Positions 33,276-41,398 of a DNA stretch of 64,000 nt are shown here, one piece after another. The stretch lies in the NCBI RefSeq assembly GCF_900110755.1, contig NZ_FOFF01000006.1:1-64000 (forward strand). The letters are read 5' to 3'. Position 1 is the stretch's first letter. Every line of letters begins with the position of its first letter. This DNA is from Streptomyces sp. yr375 (GTDB lineage: Bacteria; Actinomycetota; Actinomycetes; Streptomycetales; Streptomycetaceae). The notes under the pieces were generated by a model. The model did not search any database and was not told the origin of the DNA. It saw only the letters and a program-made list of their open reading frames with translations. Position numbers and translations under genes: made by a program.

Positions 33276-33755
33276 TCAGACCAGGGCCAGCACGTACACG
33301 ACCGCCGAGGCCGCGGACGCGACCACGCGCACGTGGTTCCACCTCGTCCACTCACGCACATACGTCGGCCAGTACGCGACGGCCTCCGCCGTACCCGGCT
33401 CCAACCGCGCCAGCGCCTCGTTGCGCGGCACGTTCGCCATCACGGTCACCCCGAACGTGCCGCACAGATACAGCCCGCTGCCCAGCAGCAGATGAACGGT
33501 CCCGTGGTCCGGCCACAACACGAACGTCACCACGGCGATCACCGCGCACAGCGCCGCGGCACCGAGGAACAGGACCATGAACGCCGGTGTCATCGCCGAG
33601 GAGTTGATCGCGTTCATCGCCGCGACGCCCTGCGCGGGTGGCAACGCGGCGAGCCCCCGCATCACCAGGACCGAGAAGGCACAGAAGACCCCGGCCATCA
33701 GCCCCGTCACCAGAGCCCCCAGCACCGCGAGCACCAGATACGGCCCACCGATCAT
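33276..33755 (-). CDS. DUF1772 (anthrone-oxygenase-like) membrane protein
   Basis: 159 aa, four hydrophobic helices (about residues 5-30, 53-75, 82-102 and 135-158). The pattern GVFCAFSVLVMRGLAALPPAQGVAAMNAIN and FGVTVMANVPRNEALA (key residues F...V..GL, N.I...., NVP.N) is that of DUF1772. Some fungal members oxidise anthrones; bacterial ones are uncharacterised. ATG 33755 is used; GGGAG lies 11 bases upstream, and an earlier GTG is possible. Separated from gltD by about 100 bp, same strand. Confidence 0.8.
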   Translation of the reverse strand: MIGGPYLVLAVLGALVTGLMAGVFCAFSVLVMRGLAALPPAQGVAAMNAINSSAMTPAFMVLFLGAAALCAVIAVVTFVLWPDHGTVHLLLGSGLYLCGTFGVTVMANVPRNEALARLEPGTAEAVAYWPTYVREWTRWNHVRVVASAASAVVYVLALV

Positions 33756-33989
33756 GACAACGTCAACTCCCACCCGTCGACCACAGATCCCACCGAGTAC
33801 CGCCCACCACCTCAAGTACAACCCCGCCCATGATCGATGACCATCCCCAAATCAGGCGACGACATGCAAGGACATACGACGACACACGTCATCTAGCTGT
33901 GGCCACGCGCTGCGACAAGCTCGCAGTTCGCCATGAGGCCACTGTCCTCGTAGCGGCTGTCAACGAGTGGTTGTGATCAGCACGCGTCG
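33756..33989. other. 234-bp intergenic region of lower G+C
   Basis: Upstream of the DUF1772 gene and downstream of the 143-aa gene. It is richer in A and T than the surrounding DNA, with several GACGACA-like words, but I see no gene, hairpin or consensus promoter. Confidence 0.4.
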
Positions 33990-34421
33990 CTACAGCTCAT
34001 AGTCCTTGGCCAGCTCCTCCCAGCGAATGCTGCGAAGTGCAAGATCAGCATCCTCGCCGGACGGAACATCCGCGGTGGCCTGGAACCAGGCCACGACGAG
34101 AGCGGAACGATGCAGCACGGGGTCGAGTTCAGGATCGACCGCTGTCGAGCCGAAGACACCGATGCAAACCACGGAAGGCAGCACCTCGACGGGCCCGAAG
34201 GCGCCGACGGTCTGGTCCGGGTACTCACGGGAGGGCGGAACGAGATGGACCGGCGTGTAAGAAAACGCGTGCTCGGCTTGCCGCTGGAGGCTGCCGACCT
34301 TCATGTCGTTGATGCGCTTGCACGGATAGCCCTCCAGCATCCCCCCATAGGTCGAAGACATCCGCAGCTCGGTGAGCGCGATCGAGCGACCGGACGAGAG
34401 GACTAGGTGGCTCAGCGACAT
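33990..34421 (-). CDS. hypothetical protein, 143 aa, lower G+C
   Basis: Begins MSLSHLVLSSGRSIALTEL and contains STYGGMLEGYPCKRINDMKV, VHLVPPSREYPDQTVGAFGPVEVLPSVVCIGVFGS (key YP....GAFGPVEVLP) and ends WEELAKDYEL. I recognise it as a family scattered in Streptomyces but know no function. The small acidic alpha/beta build and patchy occurrence would suit an immunity or antitoxin protein, though no toxin gene is adjacent. Third codon positions use more A and T than neighbours, a sign of later acquisition. The gene starts 22 bp from the DUF2293 stop. Confidence 0.65.
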   Translation of the reverse strand: MSLSHLVLSSGRSIALTELRMSSTYGGMLEGYPCKRINDMKVGSLQRQAEHAFSYTPVHLVPPSREYPDQTVGAFGPVEVLPSVVCIGVFGSTAVDPELDPVLHRSALVVAWFQATADVPSGEDADLALRSIRWEELAKDYEL

Positions 34422-34443
34422 GCCGACACCCTATGCGCACGGT

Positions 34444-35181
34444 TCACTTCCGATACATGCCCTGGCTAGGGGGTGGGGCCCCTCCCCTCGCCCCACCCTC
34501 CCCGCCCCACTCCCGCAGCCGTCCCTCCACCTCCGTCGCGATCCGGCGGCGCGCCTCGTGGCGTGGCACGCCGCTCATCAGCAGCCGGTCGTACGGCGTG
34601 TCCAGGTGCCGTACGGACGCCACGACCGCCGAGACGACCGCGCCCTCGGACAACGCCCGCCCGGCGGCGCTACGCCCCACCCGGCCGCTGCCCCGCAGCG
34701 AGGCGTGCGCCGCTATCCCACGTGCCCGGTCTCCCGGGCAGCCCGGGAACAGCCGCAGGATCTCCGCCGCGAACGCCTCCGCGAACCGCTCGTCCTGCGC
34801 GGCCCGCCGCCGCGCGTCCCGCACCCGGCGCCGCCGCCGCGCCTCGGCGTCCGCCAGGCACCGTTCCTCGGCCCGCGCGAGCGCTGCCTCCTCGACGAGG
34901 ACGCCCTGCCGCTCGTAACGCCCCTTGCGCCGGTTGAACCGGACCACCACCGCCGACAGCCCGCTCTCCTCCCGCGACCTGCGCGTCAACGCCGTGTCAC
35001 CGCGCGGCAGGAACACCAGGTGCCCCAGATCGGCGCAGTCGAGGCAGCGCGGCGCGGTGTCCTCCAGGACCACCATCGGCACCGGTCCGCGACGACACCC
35101 GGCGCAGTGCTTCCGCCGAAACGGCTGGACGACGACAAGCCCGGTACGGGGCGCGGTAGTTGTGAGCGATGCGCGTGCCAT
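34444..35181 (-). CDS. DUF2293 domain-containing protein
   Basis: 245 aa. The N-terminal half has a CxxC...CxxC pair (KHCAGCRRGP and PRCLDCADLGHLVFLPRGD), likely a zinc ribbon. The second half is the helical DUF2293 region: AEEILRLFPGCPGDRARGIAAHASLRGSGRVGR-like text (here FAAEILRLFPGC and HASLRGSGRVGRS) and HLDTPYDRLLMSGVPRHEARRRI, where TPYD.LL..G..R..AR is the signature. Probably nucleic-acid binding; function unknown. Start ATG 35181 lacks a clear ribosome-binding site. Confidence 0.85.
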   Translation of the reverse strand: MARASLTTTAPRTGLVVVQPFRRKHCAGCRRGPVPMVVLEDTAPRCLDCADLGHLVFLPRGDTALTRRSREESGLSAVVVRFNRRKGRYERQGVLVEEAALARAEERCLADAEARRRRRVRDARRRAAQDERFAEAFAAEILRLFPGCPGDRARGIAAHASLRGSGRVGRSAAGRALSEGAVVSAVVASVRHLDTPYDRLLMSGVPRHEARRRIATEVEGRLREWGGEGGARGGAPPPSQGMYRK

Positions 35182-35461
35182 GGGGGCTTCATTCCCCCTG
35201 GTGGGCGCGGTGGCACCTGGTCAGCGGCCCATGTCCTCCTTCCTGTTCGCCGGGATGTGCCCCGACACGCTTGCACCCTCGCCCCGTCGGGCGCCTGCCC
35301 GCCCCCGAGACGGTGGATTCCGGCGCACGGACGGTCCGGTTCCGGCCCGCCGTCCGAGGTGAGCATCACCAGTCCGCCCTTCCGGGTCCGGGGCGGGGAC
35401 AAGCGGACGGGCATGCTCAGTGCCAGGATCTCGAGGCGTCCGGGCCGGTGACTGACGCATC
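35182..35461. other. 280-bp divergent intergenic region
   Basis: Lies between the divergent DUF2293 and kinase-like genes. Several open frames cross it but none has a start signal or recognisable protein. No consensus promoter or strong hairpin was seen. Confidence 0.4.
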
Positions 35462-36103
35462 ATGGGCCGTGTGCGACTCGAAGCGATCACTTGGGAACGG
35501 CTCGGCGACCTCCTTGCCGAGCGGCTGCTCGACCTGAAGCCGGACGACGGCGGCCCCTGGCCGCGCATCGCCTTCGACGGCGCCCCGGCGGCCCGCCCCG
35601 GTGACCTCGCCGAGCGCGTCGCCGAGGCCCTGCGCACCCGTGGACGCCCCTCCCGTGTCGTGGACACGCACGGCTTCCTGCGCCCCGCCTCCCTCCGCCT
35701 CGAGTACGGCCATCACGACGTGGAGGCCTATTACGACGGCTGGTTCGACACCGGCGCCCTGTGGCGCGAGGTGTTCAACCCCCTCGAACCCGACGGTGAC
35801 GGACGGATCCTGCCCGATCTCCGGGACCCGGCCACCGACCGCGCCACCCGCAGCTCCTACGTCCAACTTCCGCCCGGCGGCTTCCTGTTGCTGCATGGCC
35901 CCCTCCTGTTGCGGCACTGGTTCCCCTTCGATCTGACCGTCCACGTGCTGCTCTCTTCGGCGGCCCTGCGCCGGCGCACCCCCGAGGCCGACCACTGGAC
36001 GCTGCCCGCCTTCGAGCGCTACGCCCAGGAGACCGATCCGGCCGCCGCGGCCGACGTCCTCGTCCGCGCGGACGACCCGCGCCATCCGGCGTGGGGTGGC
36101 TGA
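35462..36103 (+). CDS. uridine-kinase-like protein lacking a canonical P-loop
   Basis: 213 aa. Overall sequence matches the family annotated as uridine kinase in Streptomyces: RIAFDGAPAARPGDLAERVAEAL at about residues 36-58, FLRPASLRLEYGHHDVEAYYDGWFDTGALWREVFNPL (key residues YYD.WFD), VLLSSAALRRR and a final DVLVRADDPRHP. However, the Walker A position reads GAPAARPGD with no GKS/GKT, so ATP phosphotransfer is doubtful. ATG 35462 is used; a GTG three codons on is possible. Confidence 0.7.
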   Translation: MGRVRLEAITWERLGDLLAERLLDLKPDDGGPWPRIAFDGAPAARPGDLAERVAEALRTRGRPSRVVDTHGFLRPASLRLEYGHHDVEAYYDGWFDTGALWREVFNPLEPDGDGRILPDLRDPATDRATRSSYVQLPPGGFLLLHGPLLLRHWFPFDLTVHVLLSSAALRRRTPEADHWTLPAFERYAQETDPAAAADVLVRADDPRHPAWGG

Positions 36104-36364
36104 ATCCCACATCGGTAGACCGCCTTTCACCGCACGCGCATAGAGCCGGCCCGGCGTCGTGTCGATCTCAGTGACTGGACAAACTCGGTGGTCGGGACAG
36201 ACACGAGGGCGACACGGTCCTCGCCGCCCCGCACACCGCGGGCAAGCGGCTCCCGGGGGCCGGGTTCCGGGTGCGGGCGTCCGGTGGCGCGGCGAGAATG
36301 TAGGGTGCCGGGACTAGCGGTGCCCCCTGCGCCGCGCCGGCCGCCCGGCACCGGGAGGTACTCC

Positions 36365-36799
36365 ATGACCACCGCCGCAGACATCATGCACCGGGGCGCC
36401 CAGTGGATCCCCGCACACGAGACCCTCGACCGCGCCGCCCAGCTCATGCGCGACCTGAACGTCGGAGCGCTGCCCATCAGCGACGAGAACGAGCGACTCT
36501 GCGGCATCCTCACCGACCGGGACATCGTCGTCGGCTGCGTGGCCATCGGACACGATCCCGCCAAGATCACCGCCGGGGAGATGGCCCACGGCACCCCGCG
36601 CTGGATCGACGCGGGCGCCGACGTCGGCGAGGTGCTCCAGGAGATGCAGGACCACCAGATCCGCCGGCTGCCCGTCATCGAGAACAAGCGCCTGGTGGGC
36701 ATGATCAGCGAGGCCGACCTCGCCCGGCACCTGACCGAGGAGCAGATCGCCACCTGGGCCGAGAGCGTCTACGCCAGGACCGGCCCCGCCCGACACTGA
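36365..36799 (+). CDS. CBS-domain-pair protein
   Basis: 144 aa, two tandem CBS motifs: TTAADIMHRGAQWIPAHETLDRAAQLMRDLNVGALPISDENERLCGILTDRDIV (about 2-55; key ALP..D....GI.TDRD) and a second at about 72-125 ending RRLPVIENKRLVGMISEADLAR. Stand-alone CBS pairs bind adenine nucleotides and act as sensors; the target is unknown. ATG 36365 has GGAGG seven bases upstream. A TAGGGT hexamer at 36301-36306 is a possible -10. Convergent with corA. Confidence 0.9.
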   Translation: MTTAADIMHRGAQWIPAHETLDRAAQLMRDLNVGALPISDENERLCGILTDRDIVVGCVAIGHDPAKITAGEMAHGTPRWIDAGADVGEVLQEMQDHQIRRLPVIENKRLVGMISEADLARHLTEEQIATWAESVYARTGPARH

Positions 36800-36884
36800 C
36801 AGCGCAGACGGCGGTCGCCCTGACGGGACCCGGACCACCCGTCCGCGGACCACCCAGCCCCATCCCCGTGCCCGTGCCCGTCGC

Positions 36885-38012
36885 TCAGAGCCAGCCGTTG
36901 CGTCGGAAGCCCCGGTACAGGATCCAGCAGGCGACGGATATCACGCCGATGACCAGCGGGTAGCCGAACTTCCAGTGCAGTTCCGGCATGTGGTCGAAGT
37001 TCATGCCGTACACCCCGCAGACCATCGTCGGCACGGCGATCACCGCGGCCCAGGCCGTGATCTTGCGCATGTCCTCGTTCTGCGCGACCGTGACCTGCGC
37101 CAGGTGTGCCTGGAGGATCGAGTTGAGCAGTTCGTCGAAGGCGGCGATCTGCTCCGTGGCCCGCAGCAGATGGTCGGAGACATCCCGGAAGTAGGCCTGT
37201 ATCTCCGGATCGACCACCCGGACCGGCCGGTCCGCGAGGTCCAGCAGCGGGCGCCCGAGCGGCACCACCGCCCGCTTCAGTTCCAGGAGTTCACGCTTGA
37301 GCTGGTAGATGCGCCCCGGGTCCGCCCGCGCGCCGTTCTCCGCGAACACGTCCGTCTCGACCTGGTCGATGTCCGCCTGTACGGCGTCGATGACGTTGAG
37401 GTAGTCGTCGACGACGTGGTCCGCGATCGCGTGCAGTACCGCCGACGGCCCCTTGCCGAGCTGGCCAGGATCGGACTCCAGCTCCTCGCGCAGCGGACCG
37501 AGCGAGCCGTGCCGTCCGTGCCGCACCGTGATCACGAAGTCCGGGCCGACGAACACCATGATCTCGCCGGTGTTGACCACCTCGCTCGTCGCCGTGAGCT
37601 CCTCGTGCTCGACGTAGCAGACCGTCTTGAACACCGCGAACAACGTCTCGCCGTACCGCTCGACCTTCGGCCGCTGATGCGCCTCCACGGCGTCCTCGAC
37701 CGCCAGCGGATGCAGGTCGAACAGGTCGGCGATGCCCGCGAACTCCTCGTTCGTCGGCTCGTGCAGGCCGAGCCACACGAAACCCTGACCGCTCTTGCGC
37801 ACCCGCTCCACCGTGTCGACCAGATCGCCGCCGCGCGGGGCCCGGACGCCGTCCCGGTACGTCACACAGTTCACCACCGACGTACCCAGAGGGGAGCGCG
37901 CGGGGTGACTCAGGTCGACCCGCGGGAGCCGCCGGGCCAACCGCGCCACCCTGCGCAGGCCGCCGACCCTTCCGAGGTCGGTGACCTTCCGCAGATTCCC
38001 TGCCATGGTCAT
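36885..38012 (-). CDS. corA: CorA family magnesium/cobalt transporter
   Basis: 375 aa. A large cytoplasmic alpha/beta domain (EPTNEEFAGIADLFDLHPLAVEDAVEAHQRPKVERYG, key HPLA.ED....QRPK.E.Y) is followed by a long helix and two C-terminal membrane segments. The pore signature is present as GVYGMNFDHMPEL (GMN), and the chain ends with the positively charged RGFRRNGWL. It forms a pentamer in the cytoplasmic membrane and takes up Mg2+. ATG 38012 has AAGGAG six bases upstream. Confidence 0.93.
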   Translation of the reverse strand: MTMAGNLRKVTDLGRVGGLRRVARLARRLPRVDLSHPARSPLGTSVVNCVTYRDGVRAPRGGDLVDTVERVRKSGQGFVWLGLHEPTNEEFAGIADLFDLHPLAVEDAVEAHQRPKVERYGETLFAVFKTVCYVEHEELTATSEVVNTGEIMVFVGPDFVITVRHGRHGSLGPLREELESDPGQLGKGPSAVLHAIADHVVDDYLNVIDAVQADIDQVETDVFAENGARADPGRIYQLKRELLELKRAVVPLGRPLLDLADRPVRVVDPEIQAYFRDVSDHLLRATEQIAAFDELLNSILQAHLAQVTVAQNEDMRKITAWAAVIAVPTMVCGVYGMNFDHMPELHWKFGYPLVIGVISVACWILYRGFRRNGWL

Positions 38013-38268
38013 CTGGGACTCCTTGCGTGAAACTCCTCGCGCCGTACTCCTGCGCCCTGGCCAGCCAGTCTGCCAGGCCCGCGTATGTCGTGGGTAAGCC
38101 TGTGGAAAGGGCACATTCCGCTTTGTTCCCGCCTGTGGACAACGGGACTTTCGACTGCTCACGCGACCGGCGGCCGGCCATTTCCGCCCCGGCTTCCCGG
38201 CTTCAGCGCTCCTGATACCGGCCGCGTCGACCCCCTCCGGCACGCGGCACAACTGGGATGATCGCCGC

Positions 38269-39063
38269 ATGACGCGATCCGACGGGTACCTCCTCGACAA
38301 CCGGCAGCCCGAGGCGGGGGAACGCTTCGACGCCTTCGCCGCCCTCTTCGACGCCACGACGTTCCGCCACCTCGAAGGGCTGGGGATCGGACCAGGCTGG
38401 CGCTGCTGGGAGGCCGGCGCCGGCGGCACCTCCGTCGTGTCCTGGCTGGCGAAGAAGGTCGGCCCGACGGGCAAGGTCCTCGCGACCGACATCGACACCT
38501 CCCGGCTGGCGTCGGTCGCCCGCCCGCCGGTCGAGGTGCGCGTCCACGACCTCGGCGCCGAGGAGCCGCCGATGGAGGGCTTCGACCTGGTGCACGCCCG
38601 GCTCGTCCTGGTCCATGTGCCGGACCGGGAGCGGGCCATGCGCTCGATGGTCAAGGCCCTGCGCCCCGGCGGACGGCTCCTCATCGAGGACGCCGACCCG
38701 GCGCTGCAACCCCTGCTCTGCCCCGACGAGTACGGGCCCGAACAGCAACTGGCGAACCGTCTGCGGCACGGCTTCCGCCAACTCCTCGCCAGCCGGGGCG
38801 CCGACCTCTCCTACGGTCGCAAGCTCCCGCGTCTGCTCCGCGAGGCCGGGCTGCGCCGAGTCGAGGCCGACGCCTACTTCCCCGTCACCTCACCCGCCTG
38901 CGCCGCCCTGGAGTCAGCGACGGTCCGGCAGATCCGCGACGAACTCGTCCGCGCGGGCCTCGCGACCGACGAGGACATCGACCGCCACCTGACGAACGTC
39001 GCCGCCGGCGGCATGGACCTCGCCACAGCACCGATGATCTCCGCGTGGGGCCGAAAGAACTAG
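38269..39063 (+). CDS. class I SAM-dependent methyltransferase
   Basis: 264 aa. Begins MTRSDGYLLDNRQPEAGERFDAFAALFD, the typical start of a Streptomyces family in which the first 30 residues cap the active site; motif I CWEAGAGGTSVVSWLA, then VLATDIDTSRL, FDLVHARLVLVHVPDRERAMRSM and LRPGGRLLIEDADP. The family is often annotated as ubiquinone/menaquinone-type or small-molecule methyltransferase; the substrate is not known. Divergent from corA; convergent with the pseudouridine kinase gene. Confidence 0.88.
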   Translation: MTRSDGYLLDNRQPEAGERFDAFAALFDATTFRHLEGLGIGPGWRCWEAGAGGTSVVSWLAKKVGPTGKVLATDIDTSRLASVARPPVEVRVHDLGAEEPPMEGFDLVHARLVLVHVPDRERAMRSMVKALRPGGRLLIEDADPALQPLLCPDEYGPEQQLANRLRHGFRQLLASRGADLSYGRKLPRLLREAGLRRVEADAYFPVTSPACAALESATVRQIRDELVRAGLATDEDIDRHLTNVAAGGMDLATAPMISAWGRKN

Positions 39064-39222
39064 GCACCCGGCCGACAGACACCCACCTCGGGACCCCCGC
39101 CGGGACCCGCCGTAGGGCCTCAGGCACGGAGCCCCCGCCGACCCCGCCACCCCCGACGGCCCGCCGGACCCGGGCCCCGCCCCAAACTCCCGCCGCCCCC
39201 CCACCGAGAAGCCCCGGCACCC

Positions 39223-40293
39223 TCAGCCGGTGCAGGCCGGGTCGGTCGGTGACGTCGTCCGGTCGTCCGGTGTCGGTGGTCTGGCGCCCACCCGTTGCAC
39301 TGCCCGGGCGCCCGCTCGGCACCCCTCTGCCGCCGCGGCACCGGCATCGGCGCCCGCCAGGAGCGCGGCGAGGAACGCTCCCGTGAAGGCGTCGCCCGCG
39401 CCCGTGGTGTCGCAGGGGACAGCCGGAGCGGCGGGGACCTCGGCGAGCACCGTGCCGTTCCGGACCACCAGCGCACCGTCCGCACCCTGCTTCGACACCA
39501 CCAGCGGGACATGGCGGCTCAGCTCCGCCGCAGCGGCCGCCCCGTCGAGCAGCCCGGTGAGCAGACAGGCCTCGTCACGGCTGGGCAGCAGGACGTCCAC
39601 CCCCTCGACGAGGGACAGGAAGCGGTCGACGCCCAGTTCCACCAGGAAGCCCGCCGACGCCGGATCGAGGCTCACCGGCACCCCACGCGCGCGTGCCGAC
39701 GCCAACGCCGTACGCACCAGGGCCCGTCCGGACTCCGAGAACAGCAGGTATCCCGACAGATGCAGGCGACCGACCCCCTCCAGGAGGGCGTCCGACCAGT
39801 CCTCGGGGGCCAGCCGCAGGGACGCGCCGCTGTCGGTGAGGAACGTCCGCTCCGCCGCGGCACCCGTGTCGACCAGGCAGATCACCGTCCCCGTGGACGC
39901 CTGCGGATCGACGACGAGCCGGGGCCGCACCCCACAGGCGGTCAGCTCCCGTTCGTGCCAGGCCACCGACTCCGCGCCCACCCGGCCGAGAAGCCGTACG
40001 TCCGCACACCCCCAGCACGCGGCCCAGCACGCCACGTTGGCGCCCGCGCCGCCCGGCAGGGTCCGGATCACCGAGACCGTGTCCGTCCCCGAGGCCAGCG
40101 GCCCGCGATGCCGGGCGACGACGTCCGTCACGACGTCCCCGACGACCAGCAGCGCCCCACTGGATCCAGCCCCGGACTCGGGCCCTAGAACCGGGCCGTC
40201 GCGACCACCGTCCGCCCCCTCCGGTCCGTCTGCCCCGTGCGGTCCCTCCGCCCCGTCCGCTCCCTCCGGCCTGTCCGGTCGCCCGCCGGTCAC
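39223..40293 (-). CDS. psuK: PfkB-family kinase, probable pseudouridine kinase
   Basis: 356 aa. An acidic Gly/Pro-rich extension (about 1-45) precedes a ribokinase fold: VVGDVVTDVVARHRG, TLPGGAGANVACWAA (substrate GGAGAN motif) and the anion hole DTTGAGDAFTGAFLAAL with the catalytic Asp. Its GTG overlaps the TGA of the pseudouridine-5'-phosphate glycosidase gene (GTGA at 40293-40290), so they are coupled. The kinase makes pseudouridine 5'-phosphate for the glycosidase. The repetitive extension (EGADGAEGPHGADGPEGADG) looks like expansion of a short repeat. Confidence 0.88.
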   Translation of the reverse strand: MTGGRPDRPEGADGAEGPHGADGPEGADGGRDGPVLGPESGAGSSGALLVVGDVVTDVVARHRGPLASGTDTVSVIRTLPGGAGANVACWAACWGCADVRLLGRVGAESVAWHERELTACGVRPRLVVDPQASTGTVICLVDTGAAAERTFLTDSGASLRLAPEDWSDALLEGVGRLHLSGYLLFSESGRALVRTALASARARGVPVSLDPASAGFLVELGVDRFLSLVEGVDVLLPSRDEACLLTGLLDGAAAAAELSRHVPLVVSKQGADGALVVRNGTVLAEVPAAPAVPCDTTGAGDAFTGAFLAALLAGADAGAAAAEGCRAGARAVQRVGARPPTPDDRTTSPTDPACTG

Positions 40294-41198
40294 GCCTCGG
40301 CCCACGCCGCCGCGATCCGCGCGGCCAGCCGCACATTGCCGCGCACCGCCGCCAGATTGGCGTCGAGGGACGCCCCGTCCGTGTGCCGGACCAGGTAGTC
40401 GAGCAGGAACGGCGTGACGCCCTGGCCGGTGACGCCCGCCTCCTCGCACGCGTGCAGCGCGTCGGCGAGCACGCGCGCGTGCAGCTCGGGATCCAGTTGC
40501 TCCTGCTCCGGCACTGGGTTGGCGACGATGAGCGCCGACTCCGGCCCCCCGAGCGCGTCCTGAGCCCGCATCACCTCGGACACCTGCTGCGGGGTCTCCA
40601 GCGTCCAGTCCACCGGATGGCCCGAGTCGGACAGGTAGAACCCGGGGAAGCGGTCGGTGCCGTACCCGGCGACGGCGACGCCCAGCGTCTCCAGCCGCTG
40701 CAGGGTCGCCGGCACGTCCAGGATCGACTTCACCCCCGCGCACACCACCGTGATCCGGGTGCTCGCCAGCAGCCCCAGGTCGGCCGACTCGTCCTGGGTG
40801 AGCGTCCACTCCCGGTGCACCCCGCCCAGTCCGCCCGTCGCGAACACCCGCACGCCCGCCAGCGTCGCCAGCAGCGCCGTCGCCGACACCGTGGTCGCCC
40901 CGCTCGCCCCGGAGGCCACCGCGAGCGGCAGGTCGCGATGGCCCAGCTTGCGGAACCCGTCCTCGTTGGCGACCCGCTCCAGTTGCTCCTTGTCCAGGCC
41001 CACGTGCGGCCGCCCGTCCAGCACCGCGATCGTCGCCGGTACGGCGCCCTCCGCGCGTACGGCCGCCTCCAGCTCCAGCGCCACCTGCAGATTGCGCGGG
41101 CGGGGCAGCCCGTGCGAGATGATCGTGGTCTCCAGGGCCACCACGGGTCGACGCGCGTCGATCGCGTCCCGCACCTCATCCGACACCATCAGCACCAC
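40290..41198 (-). CDS. psuG: pseudouridine-5'-phosphate glycosidase
   Basis: 302 aa. Splits pseudouridine 5'-phosphate to uracil and ribose 5-phosphate. Signatures of the PsuG fold: RPVVALETTIISHGLPRP (catalytic Glu), PATIAVLDGRPHVGL, KLGHRDLPLAVASGASGATTVSAT (key K..RRD-like, with catalytic Lys region), GVRVFATGGLGGVHR, VVCAGVKSILD and GYGTDRFPGFY. GTG 41198 has GGAGG six bases upstream; an ATG at 41189 is an alternative. First gene of the psuG-psuK operon. Confidence 0.93.
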   Translation of the reverse strand: MVLMVSDEVRDAIDARRPVVALETTIISHGLPRPRNLQVALELEAAVRAEGAVPATIAVLDGRPHVGLDKEQLERVANEDGFRKLGHRDLPLAVASGASGATTVSATALLATLAGVRVFATGGLGGVHREWTLTQDESADLGLLASTRITVVCAGVKSILDVPATLQRLETLGVAVAGYGTDRFPGFYLSDSGHPVDWTLETPQQVSEVMRAQDALGGPESALIVANPVPEQEQLDPELHARVLADALHACEEAGVTGQGVTPFLLDYLVRHTDGASLDANLAAVRGNVRLAARIAAAWAEA

Positions 41199-41398
41199 GC
41201 GCCCGCCTCCTGTCCGTCGTCTCTCCCCTTCATCTCTGGCGGTCGGCACGTCCGGTCAAACCCTCGCTTTCTGTGGGGGACGACACCGGCCTGGGACGCA
41301 TGACGGACCACTCGACCCGTCTCGACCACACCGTTGCCGACGGCGGCGCGTGGCGTCCCCGTCTCGGATGCACGCACAGCTCGGCACTACGACTACGA

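Noticed and set aside
33890-33989. Possible decayed gene end between the DUF1772 and 143-aa genes
   Set aside because: The minus strand gives only short frames without recognisable motif; not enough to call a pseudogene.
34471-34498. GGGTGGGGC/GCCCCACCC hairpin as a terminator
   Set aside because: It lies inside the 3' coding part of the DUF2293 gene and encodes a Gly/Pro-rich tail; no independent evidence.
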